Source: Halichondria panicea (Eukaryota > Porifera > Demospongiae > Suberitida > Halichondriidae). Taken from it: a stretch of 64,000 nucleotides of DNA. This document shows positions 22,481-32,273 of this stretch, one piece after another. The translations under genes were made by a program, and so were the position numbers. Within the stretch, counting starts at the first letter, position 1; each line of letters opens with the position of its first letter. The stretch lies in the NCBI RefSeq assembly GCF_963675165.1, contig NC_087386.1, positions 1,042,931 to 1,106,930 of the forward strand, written 5' to 3'. The notes under the pieces were generated by a model. The model was not told the origin of the DNA and ran no database searches. It saw only the letters and a list, made by a program, of their open reading frames with translations.

Positions 22481-25157
22481 GTGAGTCTCTCAAGTGTGGT
22501 GATTTTCCATATCATTTGACCATTGTGCAAACTGTTTTCTCCATTGTGCAAACTGTTTTCGAATTGAAAGTCTCTATCTTCGTACTCAGCTTGTTTTGTG
22601 TAGTGAACACTGCATTGATTATACAAAACTGCAAACTTTAGCGTAGACTTCACAACAAATAATTAATTTGCAGTTGTATTTATTATTGAAATGTTCTGCA
22701 GGCGCAGTGTCCTGACAATGATACAGAGTTTGTCAGTGAAGTACCATTACAGGCCTCAGTTCAGGTAATTCAAACTGCACTCCATTTATTGCGGCTTTAT
22801 CTTTTCGATGTACATGTATCAATCATGTGTTTATAGCTATGATAATACTCTTTCTTAAACCTACATACAGGCCACTGATGACGGTGGGTCATCAGCTGCT
22901 GTATATCCCTCTCTGAGACAACCCACCACAGAGTGCCCTCACCTCAACCCTCATGCACTGGTTGTGCAGTCACTGGGAATCAGTACCTCTATGCAACTAG
23001 TAGACTCATCTGTGCAATTTGTAAGTTAGTGTACATCTTTAGCACACCTCCCAATTCAATGTTATAGCCTAGTTTAGAGTTTAATTGTACAATGGTTTGC
23101 ATTAGAACTCCTACATCAATTGCACATGGCCTGTGTGTTTGCTATAGTTACGAGTTAAGAGTTCAATGGTTTGCATTAGCACTTCCCCCTAAAATCTCCT
23201 GAGACGTGCTATTAGAATTCAATATTAATCGTAGCAACTGCAGCCATAATGTATTTACATTCCTTGACCAAGTCATAATTATCATGCTATCCTGGTATCC
23301 CAGGTAGATTGTTTTCCTTTTCCTGACACTGATTTCCCATTGTCTGTAGAGGAGAGTCAGGAAGTAAGCATCATATCCATACTACTCTTAATATTTGGCA
23401 GCATACAGCACTGCAGTTTACAAACAACACCTTTATGAGTAAATAAGCATGCTAATTCTTCTCTGTAGGGAATCTCAGGAGCCAGTAGGATCGTGGTGTC
23501 TACTGGGTTTACCTTCAACTATGAGCAAGTGAAGTTTCAAGAGAGGCATGTTTGGGTATGTCTTTCTGTTTGCACACTAGCTTGAATAATGGTAGCCGTA
23601 AGATGACCTGTTGGACATTGTTTGTTAATGTCTGGTTTGAAAGATACTACAATTGTTATCCCAAATTGTTTTTGTTTGATTTTGGTCTATAAGTGTACTT
23701 TTTGTGTACTCCAGTTTCTCTGACTAGTAGTCTTCTAGTCTGACCAAAATAGATTTACAAACCTTTTCCTATTGGTTATGAGGTGATCAAAAGCAGAGGA
23801 GGTACGACATCCGCGTATCATTCGCGTGTCTTTAACACACACATTCCGAAGTTTGACCTAAGGAATGTGTGTCTAAAACGTTTCCTTTGACACGCGGATG
23901 TCGTACCTCCTCTGGATCAAAAGGATGTACACATTGAGTGTCATAAGATCACATGTGGTTAGCTCTATTTTGTGGGAGAAACCCCACTGTTTGAATACCG
24001 CCTGTTTTAAAATCATCATGCATTTAATCAAATTTTGGTGGGGGAATTCCTATTGTATATGCTGTGTATGTGTTGGTAAACTCCCCAACTTACTAGCTAA
24101 GTCATGCAGCTATACATGTATGCTAGCCCACTTTGTATCGTTTTTGAATACAGATGATTGATTCATGTTGCTTACCCCCAGGTCTCAAAAGACCAAATGC
24201 ACCATATTACAACAGATCAACCAATGGAGGACCAACCAATGGAGGTCCAACCAATGGAGGACCAACCAATGGAGGACCAACCAATGGAGGACCAACCATC
24301 TCCATCCTCGCATACCTGCACAGGAGAGCTCGAGTTAAAGGCTGTCACTTCCAACGGCACAGTGATATGGAAGATTCCCGACATTACCAGACAAAGGAGT
24401 GAGGCCATTGAGGGGAAGACACAGTGTCTATACAGTCCGTACTTCTATACTGTATGGTGAGTGTAGGGTGGGGTAATGGTAATCAATGTTGAGAACAGGC
24501 ATTTAGGGAATGCTTTATTTCTAACACCTGGTGCCACGGTTGGTATAATGATCATTAGGTGTTTCTGGTTTCCATTCCATATAGATTCTGTGGAATGTGT
24601 CTGGGTATTCAAGTTAGGTTGCCTAGTAGCTTGTATCCCTTGACTAGCTGTTGTGTGTGCATATATTGATATTTACACATCTCTCACACGTACAGTGGCT
24701 GCAAGGTTTGTCTGCGGCTGTACCTCAATGGAGATGGCATGGGGAAGGGAACTCACATCTCCTTGTTCATTGATTGTGACAAATTGCCATTCAAAAGGAA
24801 GATATCACTCACTCTGATTGGTAAGTGTACCGTCATTAGTGACTGTCATTGGTGGTCGTTTTGTAAAAACTCTTTCCTGTGTTTACACAAGTTTTAGAAC
24901 ACAAGTTTAGATACATATAGGACAAGGTTTTAATATCAAGAGATCAATATTAATTACTATGTTTCATTCTTGCAGATCAGAAACAGATAAAGCACCCCAT
25001 CTCTCAAGTGCTCAAGCCTCCTGCTCCTCAAATGGACAACTCTCAGTCTGAAATGAACATTGCATCTGGCTTTCCCATGTTTGCTAAGCAAGCTGCTCTT
25101 GATTCTAACTCGTACCTCCATAATGATTGCATGTATCTGAAGTGTAGTGCATCATAG
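22429..25157 (+). CDS. TRAF-like protein with C-terminal MATH (TRAF-C) domain, unit 1
   Basis: Exons 22429-22480, 22702-22764, 22871-23020, 23304-23363, 23469-23555, 24182-24456, 24696-24820 and 24976-25157 splice in frame with GT-AG borders; the stop is TAG at 25155-25157. The last three encode a complete MATH domain: GTVIWKIPDITRQR, LYSPYFYTVW, LRLYLNGDGMGKGTHISLF, SEMNIASGFPMFAKQ, and a closing YLHNDCMYLKC. TRAF proteins use this fold to bind receptor tails or adaptors in immune and stress signalling. The N-terminal half (exons 1-5) is acidic and shows no RING, TRAF zinc finger or clear coiled coil. The true start was not located. It could be a TRAF-like adaptor rather than a ubiquitin ligase. 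Confidence 0.85.
22702..22764 (+). CDS. TRAF-like gene exon AQCPDNDTEF (unit 1)
   Basis: A 63 nt phase-0 exon with acceptor TTCTGCAG and donor GTAATT; acidic, no recognised motif. Confidence 0.65.
22871..23020 (+). CDS. TRAF-like gene exon, 150 nt (unit 1)
   Basis: A phase-0 exon reading ATDDGGSSAAVYPSLRQPTT and CPHLNPHALVVQSLG; acceptor CATACAG, donor GTAAGT. Confidence 0.7.
23304..23363 (+). CDS. TRAF-like gene exon VDCFPFPDTDFPL (unit 1)
   Basis: A 60 nt phase-0 exon. The unit 2 difference here (GTA to GTG) is synonymous. Confidence 0.65.
23469..23555 (+). CDS. TRAF-like gene exon GFTFNYEQVKF (unit 1)
   Basis: An 87 nt phase-0 exon with acceptor CTCTGTAG and donor GTATGT. Confidence 0.65.
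23794..23914. mobile_element. MULE-like hairpin MITE with 9 bp target duplication (unit 1)
   Basis: 23 bp perfect TIR starting CAGAGGAGGTACGACATCCG, with direct repeats GATCAAAAG at 23785-23793 and 23915-23923. A second inner inverted pair (CACACATTCC/GGAATGTGTG) makes the element nearly one hairpin. It lies in a TRAF-like intron. Confidence 0.75.
24182..24456 (+). CDS. TRAF-like gene exon: QPMED repeat and start of MATH domain
   Basis: A 275 nt exon. It contains about five in-frame copies of a 15 bp unit (QPMED, one copy QPMEV), then GELELKAVTSNGTVIWKIPD, which opens the MATH fold, and ends in YSPYFYTVW. The repeat lies where other TRAFs have the coiled-coil to MATH linker. Confidence 0.85.
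24696..24820 (+). CDS. TRAF-like gene exon: MATH core YLNGDGMGKGTH
   Basis: A 125 nt exon with the TRAF hallmark LRLYLNGDGMGKGTHISLF. Phases match both neighbours. Confidence 0.9.
24976..25157 (+). CDS. TRAF-like gene last exon: MATH C-terminal strands
   Basis: Starts with DQKQIKHPIS, includes MNIASGFPMFAKQ and ends YLKCSAS-stop. The order matches the TRAF-C end (E.NIA.G.P.F.....L....Y...D...(I/L)(K/R)). Confidence 0.9.
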
Positions 25158-25759
25158 TTAGCTAGTTCCTTAATTTTCAGTTCGTTTTGTACGTTTGTTC
25201 ATTATAATAATTCTCATCTTGTGTACAATCATGATGTGTTTCTGGTCATGTGATCCACTGAAAAATTTTTGGGTGAGGTCGAATTCAGTGTGATTCTGAA
25301 AAACAGCAGCATGTTACCTCTGGGCTTACTTTAAACCTGTTTGACTGGTTGAGCTCATCAGGAGGTGTGTACATGGGGCCTACCAACCCTATAGAGAAGG
25401 GCGTGACCTGATTCACCCAGTGTAAGTTTCAATGCTAGCTAACTGTAGATTGGTAGCTGTAGAAGCAAATGCTGGGTTGTTTAGGCTTTTTGCAGCGCAT
25501 AAAAGAATCCATATGGTTGTAGTCCACTGGCTCTGGTTGTAGTCTAGTAACACAAGATGTCATGGACAGTGAGCGCCGGGGGTGGCTGTAAAATTTACAG
25601 TAACCCCCGCTATACACTAACGGAGATCGTTAATTAACCCGCGCGTTGGCCATGGCCAAAGTGGCAAAGGATGCAAAGATGTGCATAGTATCTATCCATG
25701 TTTTATGTGAAGTTATTTAGTGAGTCTAGTCTAGTGTATGATTGTACAGTCAAAGCACT

Positions 25760-25765
25760 AATAAA
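25760..25765 (+). terminator. Candidate polyadenylation signal AATAAA
   Basis: AATAAA about 600 nt downstream of the TRAF-like stop, in the right orientation. No closer canonical signal stood out. Weak evidence. Confidence 0.3.
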
Positions 25766-26161
25766 GGAGCAATACTGGTATCAATGTAAGCAGTAGAAGG
25801 CTAGTTTTGCACAATGTTATGAGCTTGCTTGTTGCATGCAGGGCTGACAGGCTTCCTTTAGATGATTGCTACGACTCAGAGGTGAGCTCATTCTTTGTAT
25901 TATTATTCATATGCAAACATCTACTGATCTATTAAATGTCCAATTATTTACTTGCATGTCGTAGGAGGAAGAATCGTTTTCAAGCGGTTTTTCTCCACCT
26001 TTAGCAGTGCAGGTATGTAAATTTTGCATTAGCTAGCTAGCTAAGTTCATTGCCACTAATTTTTCGAGCTAGGTTAAATGCTAAAAGACAAAAGCGTAAA
26101 AATTATGTTGCATGCATGTTAATTGGCAATCCCCACTGTATAACTCCATAATTATATGTAG

Positions 26162-26359
26162 GCAGGACCGCATAATGGAGAGCTGGTTGTGGATGGGATT
26201 ACTGCTCCTCCTGTAACAGCTGCTGCAAACCACAGCAACCATGATTCCTTGGGACCTTTGTTACCTTCGCTACCTTTGTTACTGCCACCTTTTGTGTACC
26301 ACTTCCAAGCCAACATCGAACTTGATGTGATAATAGCTAGCATGGAAGACAATGCCATG
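26162..26359 (+). CDS. Second TRAF-like gene, 198 nt exon
   Basis: A phase-0 exon encoding a proline/leucine-rich stretch (LLPSLPLLLPPFVYHF) followed by an acidic helix-like segment (ANIELDVIIASMEDNAM). No domain recognised. Confidence 0.6.
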
Positions 26360-26777
26360 GTAAGTAAGCTCTCCTATGTACCACATGTGGTATTAAAGTT
26401 TCATTCTTTCCCACATGTAGTTGCAGCAAGAAACCAATGAGGTCAGTTAAAGTTTTTTAGTGTGTGTGTTGGTTCATGATTGTGGTGCTTCAGTGTCTTT
26501 GTTTTATTAGGGCCATAACGGACCTTCTGCCCTGATTGTGGGCCATCATATACACCACCTCCCTCTGTTGCCAAGACAAGTACACGATCAGGTCAACTTC
26601 CCTCAAGTTTTTTCAGCTTTAACATATTGCATGTTTGTTTGTATTAGTGAAGAATGCCTCTATTTTTTCTGTCGTTTCTCTACAGGTAAATGTTGCACCC
26701 AATGTCCCTCAGCAAGAGAGCCAAGAAGTGAGTTTCTGTTTCATATTAAGTCCTTGATTTTATTGTTCTGCTTTCAG

Positions 26778-26876
26778 GGACAACAAGGACGTTCTGAACT
26801 GGTGGGGAGTCGGCTACTCACTCTACCTGAGGAGCTGCTCCAAGGATGGTTGAATCATTATCACAATATTCGTAGG
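26778..26876 (+). CDS. Second TRAF-like gene, 99 nt exon
   Basis: Reads GQQGRSELVGSRLLTLPEEL then LQGWLNHYHNIRR; acceptor CTTTCAG, donor GTAAGT. No domain recognised. Confidence 0.6.
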
Positions 26877-27242
26877 GTAAGTAAACGAGTAGCAGTAACC
26901 TTAAGACTTGTTACGTTGTTGCATATGGCACCCATAACGCATCCTAGCATCGTTGGGATGCCTTTAAGTCTTCTTAGGCTTCTGATGCATGCATGACTGC
27001 CTCTCCTACATTGTTATTGATCAGTGTGGTTTCAAACATAATAATGGTTTACAGGGTCAATCACGTTTAGTAGGAACGCAGTTCTTGGAAAGAAATGCTG
27101 AGGTTAGTACATGCAATGACTGTTTACACGCACAAAAACACTAAAAGGATGATAATCGATGATTGCAACCAAAATTAATGCTTTAGTGCATACACAGTCT
27201 ATTAATATACGATGCCATTGAGTTTTGCAAACTATTTCCCAG

Positions 27243-27409
27243 GTTCTACCACGACATCCCAGCATTGCAATATGGAGACAGTGTCGGCCTCAGCAAGCTG
27301 ATTATGATCGTTCCTGTGTTCTCCGAGTGGGAAATGTCAGGATGTTAAAGGATAAAGCTCGCCAGGGAATTGGAGTGTGTCTAACCAGTCCACCATTCTA
27401 TATCAAAGG
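27243..27409 (+). CDS. Second TRAF-like gene, MATH start
   Basis: A 167 nt exon with VLPRHPSIAIWRQ, VRMLKDKARQGIGVCLTSPP and FYIKG. It occupies the same place as the exon 24182-24456 of the first gene and ends in the same codon phase. Confidence 0.8.
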
Positions 27410-27585
27410 GTAAGTTGCCACTTGCTTATCTATAGAAGTTAGAGCACCGAGGTGCATTCAGTTAACCCCACACCACTTTCCCTGTGCAATCACAATATTC
27501 AAACAAGGAACCTGGCCATGTGTACACTTATTGTACAGATATCGAATACAACATTTATAATAACTGCTTTCTCTCATACACACAG

Positions 27586-27731
27586 TTACAGGGTGTGTGT
27601 GCGAGTGTACCTGAATGGAGATGGTATTGGGGGAGCTACTCATCTCTCTGTATTCTTAGTACTGATGCATGGGGAGTTTGACACTCTACTGCAATGGCCG
27701 TTCAGGCAACAAGTCACTGTAACACTTCAAG
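27586..27731 (+). CDS. Second TRAF-like gene, MATH core YLNGDGIGGATHLSVF
   Basis: A 146 nt exon. Contains VYLNGDGIGGATHLSVF and LLQWPFRQQVTVTLQ. The donor GTGAGC is present but no matching final exon was found before 29.1 kb. Confidence 0.85.
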
Positions 27732-27832
27732 GTGAGCTATTGCATTATGCATGTGGTGAGTTGCCTAACTTTAATACCCATACAACAGAAAACCCATTTT
27801 TGGAAAATGTTGTTGTTGGTTGTGGTGTGTAG

Positions 27833-29115
27833 CAACAATGGTGTGAACCACATCATAGGCTTACATTATGATAACAAATCTAGCGGGTTTACTTAGGTTT
27901 ACTTGTAGTTTAATTGTCTAGTTTGTCCATTTATGGAATTTTAGGTATTATGTTTATACAAATGTTAGCTAATATTATAGCTATATCGTGGGTGGACCTT
28001 TATTCACAGCTTCACCTGTTGTTTTTCTAAGCCCCATGGGAGTACTTCCTCCGCCTTGCATTCTCAACTAGCATATAGCTGTACACAATGAGTGGGTGTA
28101 GTAGACATTGCAATTATTGTACCGTGAATGAATATGATCATCTTTATCCCCCCTGTACACGTACATGTACACATACAGACCAGCTGTCTGACCATGATAC
28201 ACTCTTCTTGAGGGTCACACTGCGATGAACTGACACATTTTGCACGGATTAACATGTGAATAAGTGAACCATGGCAATAATTATCAAACAAGTATGCTAT
28301 AGTTTTGTGTAATGTCAATTCTGTCACTTATCACATCCTTATATTTATATCACCCCCCCCCAATCATCGACACAGGTGTATAGTATAATTATAGTACCCC
28401 ACTCCACCACTTAAGCATTTTTCTGTCTCTCTCAAATCTGTGGTTCAATAATTTATATCATTTTGAGATACAGTACATGAGCATGCCAATTATAAATACC
28501 ATTAAATATTGATAACATGTCACATGCATGCTACGCCACCTCGTGCAATTACTATCCTTGCCATGCCAGTGCTTGTAAGGTGTTTAAACAATTTTTTTTT
28601 TTTTCAAAATTAAATGCATTCCTATAATAATTATAATTATATCTTAATTAATATCAGCAGCTAGTGTGTCGTTAATGATATAAATGAGCCCGTGGTTTTA
28701 CTAGGGTAGCCAATCTACATAATAATTATACAGCAATTATAAATGCAATTAATGCACAGTATAATTCCTATGCATATAAATCACTCCCGAGAAGCTAATA
28801 ATTATGCCCTTGTATTAGGCATGGGACATAATTAAACTTCAACAAACAACAAAGAATAACAAAAGAATACACTAATTTTATGTTAGTTCCCATGTTAGCG
28901 TTTCTGTTTCCAGCTGGATCCGGAGTGCATATGAATTTTCATGCAATCCTGATGTTATATACGCAGCATGCATTATGAGTTTCCCACGCTTGGCACGCTC
29001 AAATAAACCCAATGCATACATGTAGACAAACAGAAATGTTTTTTCAAGAACACACTCGTAAAAATCAGCACAAGACACACACATAATTCTTTACCACCTG
29101 TAAACTATATAATTA
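27833..29115. other. Intergenic region between convergent TRAF-like and spatacsin-like 3' ends
   Basis: AT-rich, with a poly-T run near 28594. Expected to hold the missing TRAF-like last exon, but none is visible. It is a candidate location for the junction between duplicated units. Confidence 0.5.
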
Positions 29116-29290
29116 TCAGAGTCTAGATAAGTCAGATAAGAACGAGTCATCAAACATTCCGCTACTAGAGTCCTTGAAACCCAACTGAACAGAGAGTCTT
29201 TTTCGTAGCGGCAGGTTTCTCAGATGTGAGTTAAGCAGTTTCTTAATGTTTGTTGTCATATCAAAAGTCTTCTCTTTGTTTCTCATGTAC
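29116..29290 (-). CDS. SPG11: Spatacsin-like terminal coding exon
   Basis: The acceptor is CTGCAG at 29291-29296 and the exon ends in TGA (29116-29118). It reads YMRNKEKTFDMTTNIKKLL, then a basic stretch and a C-terminus ending SDLSRL. In spatacsin a stretch of the type DMxxNxKKLL follows the PSIF/KKY block near the C-terminus, and the same order is seen here. The codon split with the exon at 30133-30198 (phase 2) is consistent. Two further copies of its acceptor lie upstream in transcription at 29544 and 29788. Confidence 0.85.
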
Positions 29291-30017
29291 CTGCAGTGAG
29301 AATGTTAGTCGACAATCAATTAAGTTTCGTTTATACTCAACAATGCGCATGTATTTGAGTGTGTTTTGGGAAAGAGAACAATTAGTCACATTACAGCAAA
29401 GGGTGATAGGCCCACCTGTACATCTTATTTACCACAATAGACCTTTTAACTACATTACACTAACCGAGGGGAAGGTGGGAGTAAGCCCGGCTTGTACAGA
29501 TTCTACATGACAACCATAACGTCTTCTCTTTGTCTCTCATGTACCTGCAGTGAGAATGTTAGTCGACAATCAGTTTATACTCAACAATGCGCATGTATTT
29601 GAGTGTGTTTTGGGAAAGAGAACAATTAGTCACATTACAGCAAAGGGTGATAGGCCCACCTGTACATCTTATTTACCACAATAGACCTTTTAATTACATT
29701 ACACTAACCGAGGGGAAGGTGGGAGTAAGCCCGGCTTGTACAGATTCTACATGACAACCATAACGTCTTCTCTTTGTCTCTCATGTACCTGCAGTGAGAA
29801 TGTTAGTCGACAATCAGTTTATACTCAACAATGCGCATGTATTTGAGTGTGTTTTGGGAAAGAGAAGCATCTAATCAATTAGTCACGTTACAGCAATGGG
29901 TGATAGGCCCACCTGTACATCTTATTTACCACAATAGACCTTTTAATTACATTACACTAACCGAGGGGAAGGTGGGAGTAAGCCCGGCTTGTACAGATTC
30001 TACACGACAACCATAAC
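29264..30017. repeat. SPG11: Three tandem copies of a roughly 250 bp segment at the last spatacsin intron
   Basis: Each copy contains GTCTTCTCTTTGT(C/T)TCTCATG, the acceptor complement TACCTGCAG, CAACAATGCGCATGTATTTG and a segment ending CGTCTTCT or the array end. Acceptor spacings are 254 and 244 bp. The first copy overlaps the genuine terminal exon. Confidence 0.85.
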
Positions 30018-30132
30018 AACCAGACAACAACGTGTCCAAACACAGCAGTATAGACAGGAACAGTGAAGCCTTGGAATAAAGGACACGTTGAGAGTAGCTA
30101 CATTTTATTAGAGAGGCTGCAGAAAGACTCAC

Positions 30133-30198
30133 TTGTTGCACAGATCCTGCACCATGGAGGGGGCAAGGGAGTAAGATGACTGGAAGTCAGACAAGTAT
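30133..30198 (-). CDS. SPG11: Spatacsin-like exon, C-terminal region
   Basis: A 66 nt exon with acceptor TTTTCTCAG and donor GTGAGT. It encodes YLSDFQSSYSLAPSMVQDLCN and completes a lysine codon from the preceding exon, giving the family-like string GDFKYLSDF. It corresponds to the spatacsin stretch following KGDF. Confidence 0.85.
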
Positions 30199-30306
30199 CT
30201 GAGAAAATAAAACACACGCATAAACAACAGGAAGGTCTAAAAACAATGCAAAGCTGAGTTAGTTCATGCATAGGAAATTGAATAATGGTTGCAGCAGTTA
30301 TCTCAC

Positions 30307-30398
30307 TTGAAGTCTCCTTTAATCACAACCTTCTTGTAGATGGTGTTGACCCAGTCAGCATGGATACAGTGACGATAAGCCTCACTCACTATTAAGGC
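30307..30398 (-). CDS. SPG11: Spatacsin-like exon with IVSEAY and VIKGDF motifs
   Basis: A 92 nt exon bounded by ATTACAG and GTGAGA. It reads ALIVSEAYRHCIHADWVN and then a segment ending KKVVIKGDF. The A(L/S)IV(S/A)EAY...W...IY..V..KGDF arrangement is the most diagnostic spatacsin C-terminal signature in the window. Confidence 0.9.
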
Positions 30399-30650
30399 CT
30401 GTAATGAGAACGAGGATCGATAATTATAGTCAAAACATTGTGTACATATACATGTACGTACAATAATTGTGACATAATTATATTGTTTAATGATCTATAG
30501 ACACTTGTACACTTGTGTCGAAAGCCAACACATGTGTATACAGATGCCAGACAAGTTCATTAGGTATACCTATACAAACCTCTTAGAAAGCCGTACAAAA
30601 CCCGAATGTTTCCAATGTACATTCTATATGTACCTACATATTATGTATAC

Positions 30651-30797
30651 CTCAGAGAAGGGCTCTGTCTCCATGTACTGCAGCACGTTCCTGGCACTGA
30701 GGTTGATCACTTGCTTCCGCTGTTGTAACAGAGAGAGTTGTAGTGCTACCAGTCTAGCCTGGGTCGTGCAGTACTCTGCCTTGCTCAATATGTCCTC
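30651..30797 (-). CDS. SPG11: Spatacsin-like exon, helical repeat region
   Basis: A 147 nt phase-0 exon (49 codons) with acceptor TATATATAG and donor GTATAC. It encodes EDILSKAEYCTTQARLVALQ and an INLSARNVLQYM segment ending FSE. The aligned family pattern is a C..A.L..LQ...L helix, then an INL motif, then a P.F. turn just before the IVSEAY exon. Confidence 0.85.
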
Positions 30798-31135
30798 CTA
30801 TATATAGAGAGGAATTAACACACGGTACAACTGCAGCCAACTGCTTTGTTATAATGGAGTCAAACAATTGAAACCAAGCCACACCATTTAAAAAGTACGT
30901 ACATACACTTCAATTAAGCAAACTTGAAAACAGAGTGCAGAGTGCAGTATACATTCCAGTTACTTTCTTGCACACGAGGACGTAACTATGCCAGAACCCA
31001 AACAGAACATGGGAATTAAAAATCTTCCAGTTCTGTTCAAACTCAAATGATTTTAATCAGAATTGATATAGGGAAGTTCTGTTGGGTGGAAGAGGATACT
31101 AGAGTTGTGCATGTTCAGGATATACAGCATGCATA

Positions 31136-31545
31136 CCGTATATGCTTGATCAGGAGCCGCAGCTACTAAATGTTTCATTTTGCTGGAAGAGGAGGCTACA
31201 ATTCGAGAGAGGCCACTGTTCAAGAGCGGCGTTTATTAGCTCCAGCTAATTCAACAACCTTTAGTTTGTCATCAAAAGTTCTTTTCACCTGCATAAACTT
31301 GAATCTGCCATGAGAAAGTCTTTGTGAAGCACTAACAAGCTGCTACTTGTACCCAGAAGCTACGTACATGTAGCTAGCTGTTAGTATTAATAATTTTTTT
31401 GCTGCCTCGTGCAGAAATGCTAGAGTCAAAGTTCACTGAGGCTACTATTTGAGAGCGGCTACTAAATGTTTCATTTGCTAGCAAGGGAGGCTACTATTTG
31501 AGTGCGGCCTTTATACAAGCGCGGCCTCTGATCAAGCATATACGG
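31136..31545. mobile_element. MITE with CCGTATATGCTTGATCAG termini
   Basis: 410 bp, TIR CCGTATATGCTTGATCAG against CTGATCAAGCATATACGG, with TA on both sides. Internally it repeats a GCTACTAAATGTTTCATTT block. It sits in a spatacsin-like intron. Confidence 0.7.
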
Positions 31546-32193
31546 TATCCGTACATAGTGACATTACAATACATTACATGCACACATCAAAGGAGATGCT
31601 GAGGGTACAGGAAGAATGCTTATAAGAATATCCTCTATTACACGTAGATCATCAAAATAGCAAAACATATCAACAAATGCCTAATATAATGATAATACAT
31701 GTTCATCCTATACCTCGCCCCAATTAACTTGTGTCTGACATTTACAACATGCAGTATAATGCCTTTGATACTGCTCCATTCATAACACATCAAAGCAGCC
31801 AATGCCTCTCCCCCTGTACTACTATGCATGGCCCCTATACTAGTACCTATTTAAGCTAGAGTCCTTTATTGCTGCTTTGCATATTCTAGACCACCATTAA
31901 TTTTATCCAACCCCTACTTGTGTCTCAAGAGATAATATAATTAATGTGCCTTTGTTCAATGCCACTTCAAAGAATGCTGGCCAGGCTCATACGGTTGTAC
32001 CTACCAGGAGGAGAGTCCTACCTAGGTGGTACTGATCAAAGAGGCCTAATCTGATTATGCTGCATGTTTACATGGGGAGATAACTAAGCAGGAAATAATG
32101 ATAAGCAGGCTATAATTATATGAGCTGAGCTCGAAAACAAGCAAACTTCAGGCCAAACTCAGGCCAATTAGACGCACCCACCCACCAACTCAC

Positions 32194-32273
32194 CTGAGCG
32201 TAGGTTTTAGCAGCTGCCTTGTAGCCGTCGAATGCACTCTTCAGTCGCTTGACTGTGTCGGAATTGCTGGCCA
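32194..32273 (-). CDS. SPG11: Spatacsin-like exon (A..SYAK-type helix)
   Basis: An 80 nt exon with acceptor CTTTAG and donor GTGAGT, reading VKRLKSAFDGYKAAAKTYAQ. It matches the family stretch in which a leucine-rich helix ends in (A)ES/TYA just before the CN..(L) helix of the following exon. Spatacsin has roughly sixty further residues between this exon and the VRMLTG exon. I could not find them between 32.3 and 35.35 kb. Confidence 0.75.

Larger units (their letters stand above)
1..24040 (+). repeat. Unit 1 of a long direct segmental duplication
   Basis: The sequence from base 1 realigns in the same orientation to 38927 onward and remains alignable to the right edge. Order of content is preserved: spatacsin 5'-half exons, retroelement remnants, fold-back element, TRAF-like gene. 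Divergence is uneven. Most intronic DNA shows frequent substitutions and indels, while about 4868-5803 and 22200-24040 are almost identical to unit 2. Unit-1-only material includes insertions at 951-1157, 12708-12933 and 20787-21061, a hairpin at 2723-2856 and a 13-unit minisatellite. The left end of the unit lies outside the window. It may be a real tandem duplication or two haplotypes assembled in series. Confidence 0.9.
25842..27832 (+). pseudogene. Second TRAF-like gene, MATH domain truncated
   Basis: Phase-compatible exons: 25842-25881, 25965-26012, 26162-26359, 26421-26441, 26511-26591, 26686-26727, 26778-26876, 27055-27102, 27243-27409, 27586-27731. The last two give the first two thirds of a MATH domain: RHPSIAIWRQCRPQ, TSPPFYIKG, YRVCVRVYLNGDGIGGATHL, then FDTLLQWPFRQQVTVTLQ, very close to the TRAF3/5-type pattern. 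The final exon (DQ...MNIASG...) is absent. Read-through ends at 27832. It may be a pseudogene or a truncated gene; its first exon was not found. The arrangement suggests that the right breakpoint of the duplicated unit cut this gene. Confidence 0.7.
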
